DNA of 12,788 bases from Bacillota bacterium (GTDB lineage Bacteria; Bacillota; Clostridia; Lachnospirales; Lachnospiraceae), in assembly GCA_023389295.1 (NCBI GenBank), contig JAEWEO010000235.1:1-12788 (forward strand). The letters run 5' to 3'. Positions 1 through 7,303 of this stretch are shown piece after piece. The notes beneath the pieces are model-generated. The model saw nothing but the letters and a program-made list of their open reading frames with translations, was not told where the DNA came from and did not search any database. The position numbers were made by a program, and so were the translations under genes. Position 1 is the stretch's first letter. Every line of letters starts with the position of its first letter.

Positions 1-334
1 GGTCAAATTGGCTCATCATGGAAAACCCAATCTCCATATCTATAAACTGTCCTGCAAAGGATACGATCTGATAAGCAATGTTAGCAAAGAGCCCCATGAC
101 CACTCCTGCAATTGCTTCTTTTACAACGAAAATCGAAAATTCGATAACTCCTTCATATTCTGGAGCTGTATATGATACCGAATAAAATAAAATTGCCGTC
201 ACAAAAATTGCCAAACCAGTTTTCACTCTAAAAGGTACATTTTTCAAAGAAAAAAAAGGAGCCGTATATATAAAACCGGTAATCCTCACAAGTATTAACA
301 AAAATGCTTCAAAATTTTGGATTGTAAAATTCAT
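1..334 (-). CDS. fliR: Flagellar export gate protein FliR (N-terminal part; gene cut by window edge)
   Basis: FliR is an inner-membrane component of the flagellar type III export gate, which it forms with FliP and FliQ. The visible 111 residues begin MNFTIQNFEAFLLILVRITG and hold hydrophobic helices at about 9-25, 39-55 and 67-90. The FliR-type segment with GQFIDMEIGFSMM follows near 100-110, where the window ends mid-codon. The usual family length is about 260 residues, so roughly 150 are missing. The ATG overlaps the fliQ stop codon as ATGA. No Shine-Dalgarno sequence is visible just upstream, so translation is probably coupled to fliQ. Identity rests on the helix pattern, the GQ-D-GF motif and the fliP-fliQ-fliR order. 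Confidence 0.93.
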   Translation of the reverse strand, partial: MNFTIQNFEAFLLILVRITGFIYTAPFFSLKNVPFRVKTGLAIFVTAILFYSVSYTAPEYEGVIEFSIFVVKEAIAGVVMGLFANIAYQIVSFAGQFIDMEIGFSMMSQFD

Positions 335-603
335 AGATTTATGTAATAACTAAAATTGGAGAATAACTCAATTATATATTCCTTTAAAGAATTTAAGATC
401 CAACCGCCAAACAGCATTAAAACTACAAATACAGCAACTAGTTTAGGAACAAATGTGAGGGTTTGTTCCTGTATTGAAGTAACTGTTTGAAGAATGCTGA
501 CTATTAGACCAACCACCAAGGAGGCAAGCAGCATTGGAGCAGATGTTATTAAAACTAAATATAATGCTTGTCTCGATATGTCTATAATGAGAATTTCATT
601 CAT
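331..603 (-). CDS. fliQ: Flagellar export gate protein FliQ
   Basis: FliQ is a small two-helix inner-membrane subunit of the flagellar type III export gate. The 90-residue product has helices at about 15-38 and 52-74. Between them is the conserved polar turn QTVTSIQEQTLTFVPKL typical of the family, and the length matches the usual 87-90 residues. I place the start at the ATG of MNEILIID because GGGAGG (609-614) lies five bases before it. The reading frame stays open for ten more codons to an ATG at 633, but no homologous extension is expected. The gene follows fliP by 33 bases and overlaps fliR by four bases (ATGA), so the three gate genes are likely co-translated. Confidence 0.96.
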   Translation of the reverse strand: MNEILIIDISRQALYLVLITSAPMLLASLVVGLIVSILQTVTSIQEQTLTFVPKLVAVFVVLMLFGGWILNSLKEYIIELFSNFSYYINL

Positions 604-636
604 TTCTTCCTCCCTGATGCCGCTTAGGGGCAATTA

Positions 637-1479
637 CTAATAAAATGTCTTTACAACTTCTCCTATAATTAGATTCCATCCATCGGCCATAATAAACAAT
701 AATATTTTAAATGGCATCGATATCGTTGTTGGCGGGAGCATCATCATACCCATGGACATAAGTGTAGATGCTACTACCATATCAATTACTATAAATGGTA
801 TATAAATTAAAAAGCCAATAATAAATGCTTTTCTCAACTCACTAATAATGAAAGAGGGAATGATAACCGTCATCGGGATATCTTTCTCCGTTGCAAGTGT
901 ATTTACATCAATTTTTGCAATGTCAATAAACAATCGCAAATCCTTTGTATCTGTCTGTTCTAGCATAAAGGTTCGAATCGGTTCTACTCCGATATCAAAT
1001 GCTTCATCCTGTGTAATCTCACCGGCTGATAAAGGTTTTATCGCAGTAGTATTAATCTGGCTAAAAACCGGAGACATAATAAAGAAGGTCAAAAATAAGG
1101 CCAGACTAATTAAGATCTGATTGGAAGGAGTTGACTGCATCCCCAAAGCAGAGCGGACAAAATGCAAGACGATAATAATTCTGGTAAAGGAAGTTACCAT
1201 AATTAATATCGATGGTGCTAAACTAATGACCGTTAGGACCATAAGCATTTGCAATGTTGAGGAAAGGCTTCCTGAATCTTCATCCGTATTTAAATTAAAC
1301 TCAAGAGGACCTAAGGAGCCGCTCAGATTGTTACTACTTTCGTCCTCAGAGGTAATCGTATCACCTACCGTAGATGCATAAGCATACTCCTTTTTTAAAA
1401 AGGCCAATACACAGATCGCTATTAAAATAACAATAACTACAGGTTTTTTTCTTAAGCTTTTTCTGTTATGTACATTCAT
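637..1479 (-). CDS. fliP: Flagellar export gate protein FliP, with signal peptide
   Basis: FliP is the main pore-forming subunit of the flagellar export gate in the cytoplasmic membrane. The 280-residue product starts with a signal-peptide-like segment: a basic N-terminus (RKSLRKK), a hydrophobic core at about 14-28, and a possible cleavage site AYA-S near residue 35. FliP proteins commonly carry a cleavable signal. After a Ser/Glu/Asp-rich stretch come transmembrane helices near 77-110, 122-138, 215-236 and 252-275. The FliP signatures are visible: SFTRIIIVLHFVRSALG, SNQILISLALFLTFF and PFKILLFIMADGW. The start lies ten bases after the fliO stop, with a weak AAGGTTGAT as ribosome site, so coupling to fliO is likely. 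Confidence 0.97.
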   Translation of the reverse strand: MNVHNRKSLRKKPVVIVILIAICVLAFLKKEYAYASTVGDTITSEDESSNNLSGSLGPLEFNLNTDEDSGSLSSTLQMLMVLTVISLAPSILIMVTSFTRIIIVLHFVRSALGMQSTPSNQILISLALFLTFFIMSPVFSQINTTAIKPLSAGEITQDEAFDIGVEPIRTFMLEQTDTKDLRLFIDIAKIDVNTLATEKDIPMTVIIPSFIISELRKAFIIGFLIYIPFIVIDMVVASTLMSMGMMMLPPTTISMPFKILLFIMADGWNLIIGEVVKTFY

Positions 1480-1489
1480 GATATCAACC

Positions 1490-1951
1490 TTATTTATTAA
1501 CCTTCCTAAGTTTATCCAAAGTCTGTTTGAAAGATATCATTTCTCCCGCTTTGACCTCTTTTATCAATACATCTGCTTCTTCTAATTCCGTTATAAAATT
1601 AATGGTATCCTTACCGATGCCTATCACGATGTATTTATTTGCGATCTTAACGATCTGAATCACCTTATTCTGACTAACACGGTAAGAATCAATAACTTCA
1701 AAATTACTGTTTTTCATCTGTCCAAGCTTGATACCTCCAACAAATCTGGAAGTAAAATAAGCTGCTACAAGTATAATGATTAATAAAAAAACCAAGCCTA
1801 TTAATTGCAAAAAGCTATCCCAAGTTGATCCTACTGTGGTGACTTCTTCTGTTAATTGTCCCGCAATATCAGTAGAAACAGGTGGTGTTGGTGTTACATT
1901 TTTTAGTTCTGGTAATATCCCTTGCAAAAGGGCCATAGTTTTTCCAATCAT
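1490..1951 (-). CDS. fliO: Flagellar biosynthesis protein FliO (FliZ)
   Basis: FliO is a bitopic membrane protein that helps assemble FliP into the export gate. The 153-residue product has a Pro/Thr-rich N-terminal stretch (about 14-45) and one strong transmembrane helix at 47-66. The basic cytoplasmic domain contains RFVGGIKLGQMKNSNFEVID and the β-rich sequence SQNKVIQIVKIANKYIVIGI. This layout and the 'K-G-ID-Y' region are typical of FliO. The ATG is seven bases beyond the cheY stop. Its only ribosome-site candidate is AGGTTGAT across the cheY stop, similar to the one before fliP. A second ATG five codons in has no better site. The family is poorly conserved in sequence, so position between cheY and fliP is part of the evidence. 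Confidence 0.93.
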   Translation of the reverse strand: MIGKTMALLQGILPELKNVTPTPPVSTDIAGQLTEEVTTVGSTWDSFLQLIGLVFLLIIILVAAYFTSRFVGGIKLGQMKNSNFEVIDSYRVSQNKVIQIVKIANKYIVIGIGKDTINFITELEEADVLIKEVKAGEMISFKQTLDKLRKVNK

Positions 1952-1958
1952 TACTTAA

Positions 1959-2321
1959 TCAACCTACCGCTTTCTTAACTGCTTCTAAAACTCTATCTGC
2001 TTGGAACGGTTTTACGATAAAATCCTTCGCTCCTGACTGAATTGATTCGATAACCATTGCTTGTTGTCCCATGGCAGAACACATAATTACATTTGCACCA
2101 GGGTCTAAGGCTTTAATTTTCTTTAATGCTTGGATACCATCCATCTCCGGCATTGTGATATCCATCATTACTAAATCAGGTTTCGTTTCCTGATATTTAT
2201 CTACTGCCTTTAGTCCGTTTTCTGCCTCTCCAGCAATGTTATAACCATTCTTTGTTAAGATATCCTTAATCATCATTCTCATAAACGCCGCATCATCACA
2301 TATTAAAATATTTTTTGCCAT
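1959..2321 (-). CDS. cheY: Chemotaxis response regulator CheY
   Basis: CheY is the diffusible response regulator that is phosphorylated by CheA and binds the flagellar switch. The 120-residue protein is a single receiver domain. It has the acidic pair D9-D10, the phospho-acceptor D54 in the strand VMMDITMPEMDG, S82 in the switch-Thr/Ser position (IMCSAMG) and the invariant K104 in VKPF. F101 stands where enteric CheY has Tyr106. The sequence is of the Bacillus type, with DDAAFMRMMIKDIL and CSAMGQQ. An AGGAG sits about eight bases before the ATG. It lies between fliY, which carries CheY-P phosphatase sites, and fliO, the order seen in B. subtilis. Confidence 0.98.
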   Translation of the reverse strand: MAKNILICDDAAFMRMMIKDILTKNGYNIAGEAENGLKAVDKYQETKPDLVMMDITMPEMDGIQALKKIKALDPGANVIMCSAMGQQAMVIESIQSGAKDFIVKPFQADRVLEAVKKAVG

Positions 2322-2360
2322 CTTTATTCTCCTATCTTATTGTCTTTCATATTATTTAAG

Positions 2361-3548
2361 CTATTTCTGCTTTGTTATTTCAGTCACTCGAATACCAAAA
2401 GCTTCCTCCATTACTACAACTTCACCCTTAGCAACAAATTTTCCATTTACCAAAACATCAATCGGTTCACCAGCTAGGCGATTTAGTTCGATGATAGTTC
2501 CTGGTGTAAAATCAAGTATTTCTTTAATGGATTTACTTGTTCTTCCAAGTTCTACTGTAACCTCTAACGGAACATCCATCAACAAATCAATGTTCTCCGG
2601 TTGAACTATGTTACTTGTCATAGGAGTAAACGGAGCAAATTGTACCGGTTGAACGTTCACATCCTGCATAGGGGGCATCATATACGGCATAGCACTTTGC
2701 ATAGGCTGTTGATATGGATTATATCCCATAGGCTGCTGCATTGGATAAGGCTGCTGATATGGTTGTGGTTGTGGTTGTGGTTCTTGAGGTTGTGGTTGTG
2801 ACGGTGACGCTGCTACTGTGGGGGCTTTCTTCGCCATATTATCGGGCCTTGTTGAAATATCCGGCTCCATTGAAGTAGCCTGAACAAACTGCTTATACAA
2901 ATCTCTAGCGAAATCAAAGGGATATAGTTGCATTAAAACACTATCGACCAAATCGCCTATTTCCATATGAAAAGATACTCTTACAAAACTTCCTTTTAAG
3001 AAATCTGCAATATTCTCACCATTGATATTTTCATATAAGTCTACTACTGCTGAAGTAGGCGGACTTATATTTACTCGCTTCTCCAACATAGAAGAAATTG
3101 AAGTTGCTGCAGAACCCATCATCTGGTTCATCGCTTCGCTTATTGCACTTAGATGCAATTCCGATAACTCTCCTGATATGTTAGTTCCATCCCCACCCAT
3201 CATTAAATCTGTAATTATCTTAACATCCTTCTCTTTGAGGATTAAGATATTATTTCCATCCAGACCATCTTCATAATAAATTTGAATAAAAACACAAGGT
3301 TTATCGTAACTATTTACTATATCTTTCCAAGTTGCATATTCGACAACCGGCGTTGTAATCACAACTCGCTGATTTACTAAAGAAAATAGTGTCGTAGCAG
3401 CTGTTCCCATGCTGATATTCGATATTTCTCCTATTGCATCCTTCTCTGCATCAGTCAGCTGTTCAGTTGAAGAATTGGAAGCCAAATCATCCGACCCCAT
3501 GCCGTTTAATAAAGCATTAATCTCTTCTTGAGATAGCATACCATCCAT
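2361..3548 (-). CDS. fliY: Flagellar switch protein FliY: CheC-type CheY-P phosphatase fused to FliN
   Basis: FliY is the FliN-equivalent C-ring protein that also hydrolyses CheY-P in Gram-positive bacteria. Four parts are visible in 395 residues. Residues 4-16 (MLSQEEINALLNG) form the FliM-like CheY-P-binding peptide. A CheC-like domain (about 33-225) has two intact D/S-x3-E-x2-N-x22-P sites: D37/E41/N44/P67 and S134/E138/N141/P164. A Pro/Gln/Tyr/Met-rich linker follows at about 243-306. A C-terminal SpoA/FliN domain (about 318-393) contains VPLEVTVELGRTS and LDFTPGTIIELN. The start is six bases beyond the fliM stop, with GGAGAGGAG formed by the last fliM codons, so translation is coupled. 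Both phosphatase sites look functional. The DNA of the linker is an imperfect hexamer repeat, entered separately. Confidence 0.96.
   Translation of the reverse strand: MDGMLSQEEINALLNGMGSDDLASNSSTEQLTDAEKDAIGEISNISMGTAATTLFSLVNQRVVITTPVVEYATWKDIVNSYDKPCVFIQIYYEDGLDGNNILILKEKDVKIITDLMMGGDGTNISGELSELHLSAISEAMNQMMGSAATSISSMLEKRVNISPPTSAVVDLYENINGENIADFLKGSFVRVSFHMEIGDLVDSVLMQLYPFDFARDLYKQFVQATSMEPDISTRPDNMAKKAPTVAASPSQPQPQEPQPQPQPYQQPYPMQQPMGYNPYQQPMQSAMPYMMPPMQDVNVQPVQFAPFTPMTSNIVQPENIDLLMDVPLEVTVELGRTSKSIKEILDFTPGTIIELNRLAGEPIDVLVNGKFVAKGEVVVMEEAFGIRVTEITKQK
2761..2800. repeat. Imperfect hexanucleotide repeat encoding the Gln-Pro hinge of FliY
   Basis: The plus strand reads GGTTGT three times, then GGTTCT, then after a phase shift two more GGTTGT-like units. 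On the coding strand this is CAA-CCA repeated, giving alternating Gln-Pro with one Glu interruption. Whole-unit gain or loss would add or remove Gln-Pro pairs and keep the frame, so the tract could vary linker length without disrupting fliY. Confidence 0.75.
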
Positions 3549-3554
3549 AGTCTG

Positions 3555-4535
3555 TTACTCCTCTCCTCTAATTATTGATGAAATTTTTAATGCGTATGAA
3601 CCCGAGGATGCACCCGGAAGCGCAGTAAATTTATGTAAGTTACCGACATAGACGGCTAATTCATCTTCTACTTTCGAATTCAACTTAATGATATCTCCCT
3701 TTTGCATATTCATAAAATCGTTTACTGAGATTGTGCTCTTTCCAAGTATTGCCCTTAGAGGAACTTTAGCCTTAGCGATTGCAATTTCAATAATATCCTC
3801 ATAGGATTTATCATCACTAAGCTGCATTGTTGAGTACCAATACTTTGTATTCAGCTTATCAATTACCTTTTCCAGACAAACATAGGGAAGACAGATATTC
3901 ATCATTCCTTCTATATTGCCGATCTTTATATTAAGAGTCACAATCGATATCATCTCACTCGGAGATATGATCTGCGCAAATTGCGAATTCGTCTCAATTC
4001 TTAACAACCTTGGTTGCAATTGGATCACGTTAGCCCATGGCTCTCTGAGTAAATTGGTACATACGTTGAAGATACGTTCAATAATTGTCAGCTCAATCTC
4101 TGAAAAATCTCTGACTTTATCTAAGGGATAGCCACCGCCTCCCAACATACGGTCAACGATTGCATACCCTAAATTGTCAGCGAGTTCTATGATAATATTT
4201 CCTTCTAATGGAGCAAAATCAATAATACCCAGCAAAACAGGATTAGAGAGTGCATTGGTAAACTCAGAATATTGTACTGCTTCTGAATTAATAACCTCAA
4301 CTTGAACATTCTTTCTTAAATACGCCGGAAGATTCGTTGAAAGCAATCTGCCATAATGTTCAAAAATGATGTTCATCGTACGCAAATGTTCTTTTGAGAA
4401 CTTGGATGGTCTGGCGAAATCGTAATTTTTAACCTGCTTTTCCGTCGTCTGCTTATAATCATCCGCATCTAGTTCGCCGCTACTAAGAGCAGCCAGCAGA
4501 TTATCTATCTCGTTTTGGGATAGGACATCGCCCAT
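3555..4535 (-). CDS. fliM: Flagellar motor switch protein FliM
   Basis: FliM is the C-ring switch subunit that binds CheY-P and, through its middle domain, FliG. The 326-residue product has an N-terminal CheY-P-binding peptide (LSQNEIDNLLAAL, 5-17). It then has the FliM entry motif YDFARPSKFSKEHLRTM (38-54), a middle CheC-like domain with the conserved loop MLGGGG (130-135) and the helix DFSEIELTIIERI. A C-terminal SpoA domain (about 250-325) contains KGDIIKLNSK. FliM lacks the catalytic E-x2-N pair of FliY, as expected for the family. The ATG follows GGGAGG with nine bases between. It is the first gene after a 273-base gap that carries tandem repeats, so it may begin its own transcript segment. 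The fliY start follows six bases downstream. Confidence 0.98.
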   Translation of the reverse strand: MGDVLSQNEIDNLLAALSSGELDADDYKQTTEKQVKNYDFARPSKFSKEHLRTMNIIFEHYGRLLSTNLPAYLRKNVQVEVINSEAVQYSEFTNALSNPVLLGIIDFAPLEGNIIIELADNLGYAIVDRMLGGGGYPLDKVRDFSEIELTIIERIFNVCTNLLREPWANVIQLQPRLLRIETNSQFAQIISPSEMISIVTLNIKIGNIEGMMNICLPYVCLEKVIDKLNTKYWYSTMQLSDDKSYEDIIEIAIAKAKVPLRAILGKSTISVNDFMNMQKGDIIKLNSKVEDELAVYVGNLHKFTALPGASSGSYALKISSIIRGEE

Positions 4536-4808
4536 AGTTATTACCTCCCTGGGGTATACTAGTTACATAATAACACAAAATTAGAATAAAATCATCTTTT
4601 TTCTTGTCTTGGTAAATAATTCCCATACTAACAAGATACATTTTTTCTCAAAATAAAAACCCTAATTCAATGCACTAATTAGTACTAACTTAAATAGGTA
4701 AATTACTGTAATTAATCATAAAATAAATATGTATCATGCTCTGATTAATCATAAAATGAATATGTTTCATGCTCTAATTAATCATAAAATGAATATATTT
4801 CATACGAA
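4536..4808. other. 273-base gap between fliL and fliM
   Basis: This is the longest non-coding stretch in the window. It holds a 33-bp tandem repeat next to the fliL end and AT-rich sequence without a convincing ORF. It also has a perfect palindrome TTAGTACTAA at 4679-4688, an imperfect inverted repeat at 4603-4635 and the fliM ribosome site near 4545-4550. I see no intrinsic terminator in the direction of transcription and no clear σA or σD promoter. The length makes an internal promoter or processing site plausible but unproven. Confidence 0.6.
4711..4803. repeat. 33-bp tandem direct repeat, just under three copies, after fliL
   Basis: Three 27-base units start at 4711, 4744 and 4777. They differ from one another at one to three positions and are separated by 6-base spacers (GCTCTG, GCTCTA), giving an exact 33-base period. 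Each unit begins ATTAATCATAAAAT and ends TTTCAT or TATCAT on the plus strand. The junction before the middle copy forms the palindrome TGATTAATCA (4742-4751). The array begins five bases beyond the fliL stop. The near-identity of the copies in otherwise unstructured AT-rich DNA suggests recent duplication or selection. The function is unknown. Confidence 0.9.
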
Positions 4809-5315
4809 TTAGGACAGAATCAGATTCCCAAAGGAAACATTAATAATAAAATCTGATTGAAAATGATCCTGGATGCGAATACGAACCTGTTCTCTAATCT
4901 CATTCTTTTTCAAAGGAATCTCATCCTTGGTATATTTTTCAAACTCTTCTGTTACTATTTCCATTATGGCATTTTCATTTTCCGCTAACTTTTCTTTGTA
5001 AGTTTCATAATCCTTATGCTTCGTATTCATGGTTAGTGAAACATAGAGAACTGCATAGCGCTCAATTTTATCATTTGACTTTAAATTGATGGTTAGCTTG
5101 TCCGGTATTTCATAACTTGCCATATCGGATAAGCTGATTTCTTCCTTCTCTGCATCAGGGGATTCCAATTCCAAATCCACGATAGAGGCAACTTTTGTTA
5201 CTATTTGGTTTGTCTTATTGGATGTCGGTACAATAACAAAGATTAAAACTGCTGTAAGTATGGTATTAATCAAAGTAATAGCCATTATAATGATAGTTAA
5301 TATATTCTTCTTCAT
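4809..5315 (-). CDS. fliL: Flagellar basal-body protein FliL
   Basis: FliL is a single-pass membrane protein that surrounds or stabilises the MotAB stator at the basal body. The 168-residue product has a short basic start (MKKN) and one transmembrane helix at about 6-30. A charged linker with several Glu follows, then a periplasm-side (extracytoplasmic) domain from about 70 to the end. FliL-family features are visible: YAVLYVSLTMNTKHKDYETY, ENAIMEIVTEEF near the centre, and the C-terminal pattern 'IRIQDHF..DFIINVSFGNLILS', close to the usual '...V..V.F..fv.Q'. GGGAGA lies eight bases before the ATG. The gene is 85 bases after motB, which fits its stator role. The family has weak sequence identity, but position and layout make the call firm. 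Confidence 0.93.
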   Translation of the reverse strand: MKKNILTIIIMAITLINTILTAVLIFVIVPTSNKTNQIVTKVASIVDLELESPDAEKEEISLSDMASYEIPDKLTINLKSNDKIERYAVLYVSLTMNTKHKDYETYKEKLAENENAIMEIVTEEFEKYTKDEIPLKKNEIREQVRIRIQDHFQSDFIINVSFGNLILS

Positions 5316-5400
5316 TTAAGAATCTCCCTTATCCTTTTAGAAAAGCGATATATCCAATTTTCACTTTTCAAAGTATGAATTTATCCTTGCTTTTCAAATA

Positions 5401-6336
5401 CTATCTACCGCTGTATTCGTTGTATATTTTGATCTCAATCCTTCTGTTCTTTGCCCGGCCCTCCGGTGTTGCATTTGAACTTATCGGTTCATATTCTCCT
5501 CGCCCGGAATATTTTAATTTAGCCGGATCAATTCCACATTCTTTTATTAGAAATTCTGCCGCATTAAGTGCTCTTGCGGATGACAACCAATTGTTATCAC
5601 GGTAAGATGATTTTGATATCGGTACATTATCGGTATGACCAATTATTTCAATGGTATAGCCTTTGTATTTCTTTAGGACATCGCCAATTTTTAATAGAAT
5701 CGGTTGTGCTGTGGTTTTAATATCTGCATCACCGGAATTATAAAGTACGGAACCATTCAACGAAAGTTGAACAAAACGATAGTCCGTATCCATGCTTAGT
5801 TCCACATAGTCACCTAAGTTGTACTCCTCGGTAAGCTCTGATACATTATCATACATACCTGAGGTTACTTCCGCCATCTCTTCTTCTATTTTCTCCATTG
5901 CCTGATCTATATCTACACTAGAAGAATTATCAGTCCCATCGTTATTCCCTTCATTTTCTCCGGAGTTTTGAATTCCCTGAGAGCCTTGACTATTTTCCAT
6001 GACGCCATCGGAGTTCGGTTCACTTGAGTCATTATCGTTGGTGTTATTCTCCTCACCCTGTGCCGACTTTCCCATGTTGTTAAAGAATACATCTAGCTGG
6101 TTTAGCTGAGACATACCGGAGGAAATGAGCTGTCCTTCTCCAATGGTGGCTCCGCCACCGTCTAAAATGCCAATGGAATTAGCCATAGATATGGATAATT
6201 GTTCAAATTTCTCACTATCTGTAGAAGACATTGCAAAAAGCAGTACGAAGAAACAAAGTAGCAGATTCATTAAGTCGGCGAAGGTATTAATCCATTCGGA
6301 TTTGATCGAAGTTTCTTCCCTCTTTTTCCTAGCCAA
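5401..6336 (-). CDS. motB: Flagellar stator protein MotB (TTG start)
   Basis: MotB anchors the stator to peptidoglycan and carries the ion-binding Asp of the channel. The 311-residue product has one transmembrane helix at about 18-36 with the motif NTFADLMNLLLCFFVLLFAM, in which D21 is the ion-binding residue. A plug-like segment (about 40-58) follows, then a long Asn/Ser/Gly/Asp/Glu-rich linker (about 91-140). The OmpA-like peptidoglycan-binding domain (about 185-307) has GHTDNVPI, LSSARALNAAEFLI and PEGRAKNRRIEI. The start must be TTG at 6334-6336: the codon just before it in frame is TGA and the next ATG lies inside the membrane helix. The start overlaps the motA end by eight bases, so motB is coupled to motA. 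The sequence alone does not decide between proton and sodium. Confidence 0.97.
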   Translation of the reverse strand: MARKKREETSIKSEWINTFADLMNLLLCFFVLLFAMSSTDSEKFEQLSISMANSIGILDGGGATIGEGQLISSGMSQLNQLDVFFNNMGKSAQGEENNTNDNDSSEPNSDGVMENSQGSQGIQNSGENEGNNDGTDNSSSVDIDQAMEKIEEEMAEVTSGMYDNVSELTEEYNLGDYVELSMDTDYRFVQLSLNGSVLYNSGDADIKTTAQPILLKIGDVLKKYKGYTIEIIGHTDNVPISKSSYRDNNWLSSARALNAAEFLIKECGIDPAKLKYSGRGEYEPISSNATPEGRAKNRRIEIKIYNEYSGR

Positions 6337-7129
6337 TCATTTCACCGCCCTCTTCTTTCATCGCAGCTCGACGTTTCGGTGATAAGAAGGATTTTAGTTT
6401 TTCTTCAATAACTCTTGGATTTTCTCCTGCTTGAATTGATAACAGACCCTCTACCATTACTTCCTTCACCATAATTTCCTGCGAATTATTCGCTTTTAAC
6501 TTTGTTACAATCGGAATTGCAATCCAGTTTGCTATTAATGCTCCGTAAAAGGTAGTAATTAAGGCAACTGCCATGTTAGGTCCGACCGAACTTACGTCCT
6601 CCAGCTTTTTTAACATGTTAATCAGACCGATCAAGGTACCAATCATACCCCATGCAGGGCCCATGGACGCCAGCGATTCCCAAAAGCTCGTTGTACTGGC
6701 ATGTCTACCTTCAATACAAGTAAGCTCCGTTTCTAGTATACTTCTTACTAACTCAGGATCTGTACCGTCAACAATTAATAATACTCCTTTTTTTAAAAAT
6801 TCATCATCAATGTTGTTGGCCGCTTCCTCAAGAGCAAGTAGCCCTTCTTTTCTTGCTACGTTTGATAAGTCTATGATGGATTTAATTGTCTCCTCTTCAT
6901 TAGAAGGTAACGTTTTAAATATCAAAGTTATACTTTTCAAACTTTGTAAGAATCCTTTTAGATTAGGTGACATAATAAGTACACAACATAACGATCCACC
7001 AATCGTAATAAGGACTGAAGGTAAATCATAAAAATTTAGAAGCACTTCAATACCTGATTGACCTACTAAGATACCATATACAACAACGACTAAACATAAT
7101 ACCAAACCCAGTAATGATGCTAAATCCAT
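6329..7129 (-). CDS. motA: Flagellar stator protein MotA
   Basis: MotA forms the ion channel with MotB and pushes on FliG. The 266-residue product has four membrane helices (about 2-23, 37-54, 153-173, 185-207). Its large cytoplasmic loop carries R93 and E101 in ARKEGLLALE, the positions of the charged residues that contact FliG. The two channel prolines are present, P158 in MGPAWGMIGTLIG and P206 in ANWIAIP. I prefer the ATG at 7127-7129, with AAGGTG about six bases ahead. A GTG at 7136-7138 extends the frame by three codons but would overlap that ribosome site. The gene overlaps motB by eight bases and lies 174 bases after flbD. In B. subtilis motAB is a separate operon; here it sits inside fla/che. 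Confidence 0.97.
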   Translation of the reverse strand: MDLASLLGLVLCLVVVVYGILVGQSGIEVLLNFYDLPSVLITIGGSLCCVLIMSPNLKGFLQSLKSITLIFKTLPSNEEETIKSIIDLSNVARKEGLLALEEAANNIDDEFLKKGVLLIVDGTDPELVRSILETELTCIEGRHASTTSFWESLASMGPAWGMIGTLIGLINMLKKLEDVSSVGPNMAVALITTFYGALIANWIAIPIVTKLKANNSQEIMVKEVMVEGLLSIQAGENPRVIEEKLKSFLSPKRRAAMKEEGGEMIG

Positions 7130-7303
7130 AAACGTCACCTTCCATCTACGTTTTTTTATCTATCTGAACTATTTGTAATGGCACTTTCGCACAAGTGTTA
7201 GTAACATTATTGATAGTTTCTTGCGTATTCGTATGCATCCATGCAAATTATAAATGTATTGTCCAAGATAAGATTTTATAATGATTTCGATTAAGACCTT
7301 TTT
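7130..7303. other. 174-base gap between flbD and motA
   Basis: AT-rich spacer on the transcribed strand. It contains a small hairpin, CACTT / AAGTG with a six-base loop (7182-7197), and a short dyad TGCAT-CC-ATGCA (7234-7245). It also has a TATAAT hexamer (minus strand, about 7248-7253) that lacks a −35 box at proper spacing. I see no U-tract terminator and no σD-type promoter with correct spacing. An internal promoter for motAB is possible but not shown. Confidence 0.45.

Noticed and set aside
848..1381. Two adjacent plus-strand ORFs opposite fliP
   Set aside because: Both are antisense to a strongly conserved gene and their hydrophobic or Ser-rich content mirrors it.
4603..4635. Imperfect inverted repeat as a terminator
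   Set aside because: The arms are mismatched. The only T-run (4641-4646) would serve plus-strand transcription, where there is no gene.
4704..4782. Small ORF on the minus strand through the tandem repeat (about 26 codons, rich in Met, His and Ile)
   Set aside because: There is no ribosome site, the outer repeat copy has an in-frame TAG, and the composition follows from the repeat itself.
4711..4803. CRISPR-like repeat array
   Set aside because: The spacers are only six bases long and nearly identical, there are only three units, and no cas genes are present. It is a plain tandem repeat.
5348..5400. Direct repeat CTTTTCAAA and GAAAAGC/GCTTTTC inverted repeat in the motB-fliL gap
   Set aside because: They are short, AT-rich and far apart, with no terminator or promoter layout; chance is likely.
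6573..7031. 152-codon plus-strand ORF opposite motA
   Set aside because: It is a shadow of motA with no family resemblance and no supporting start signal.
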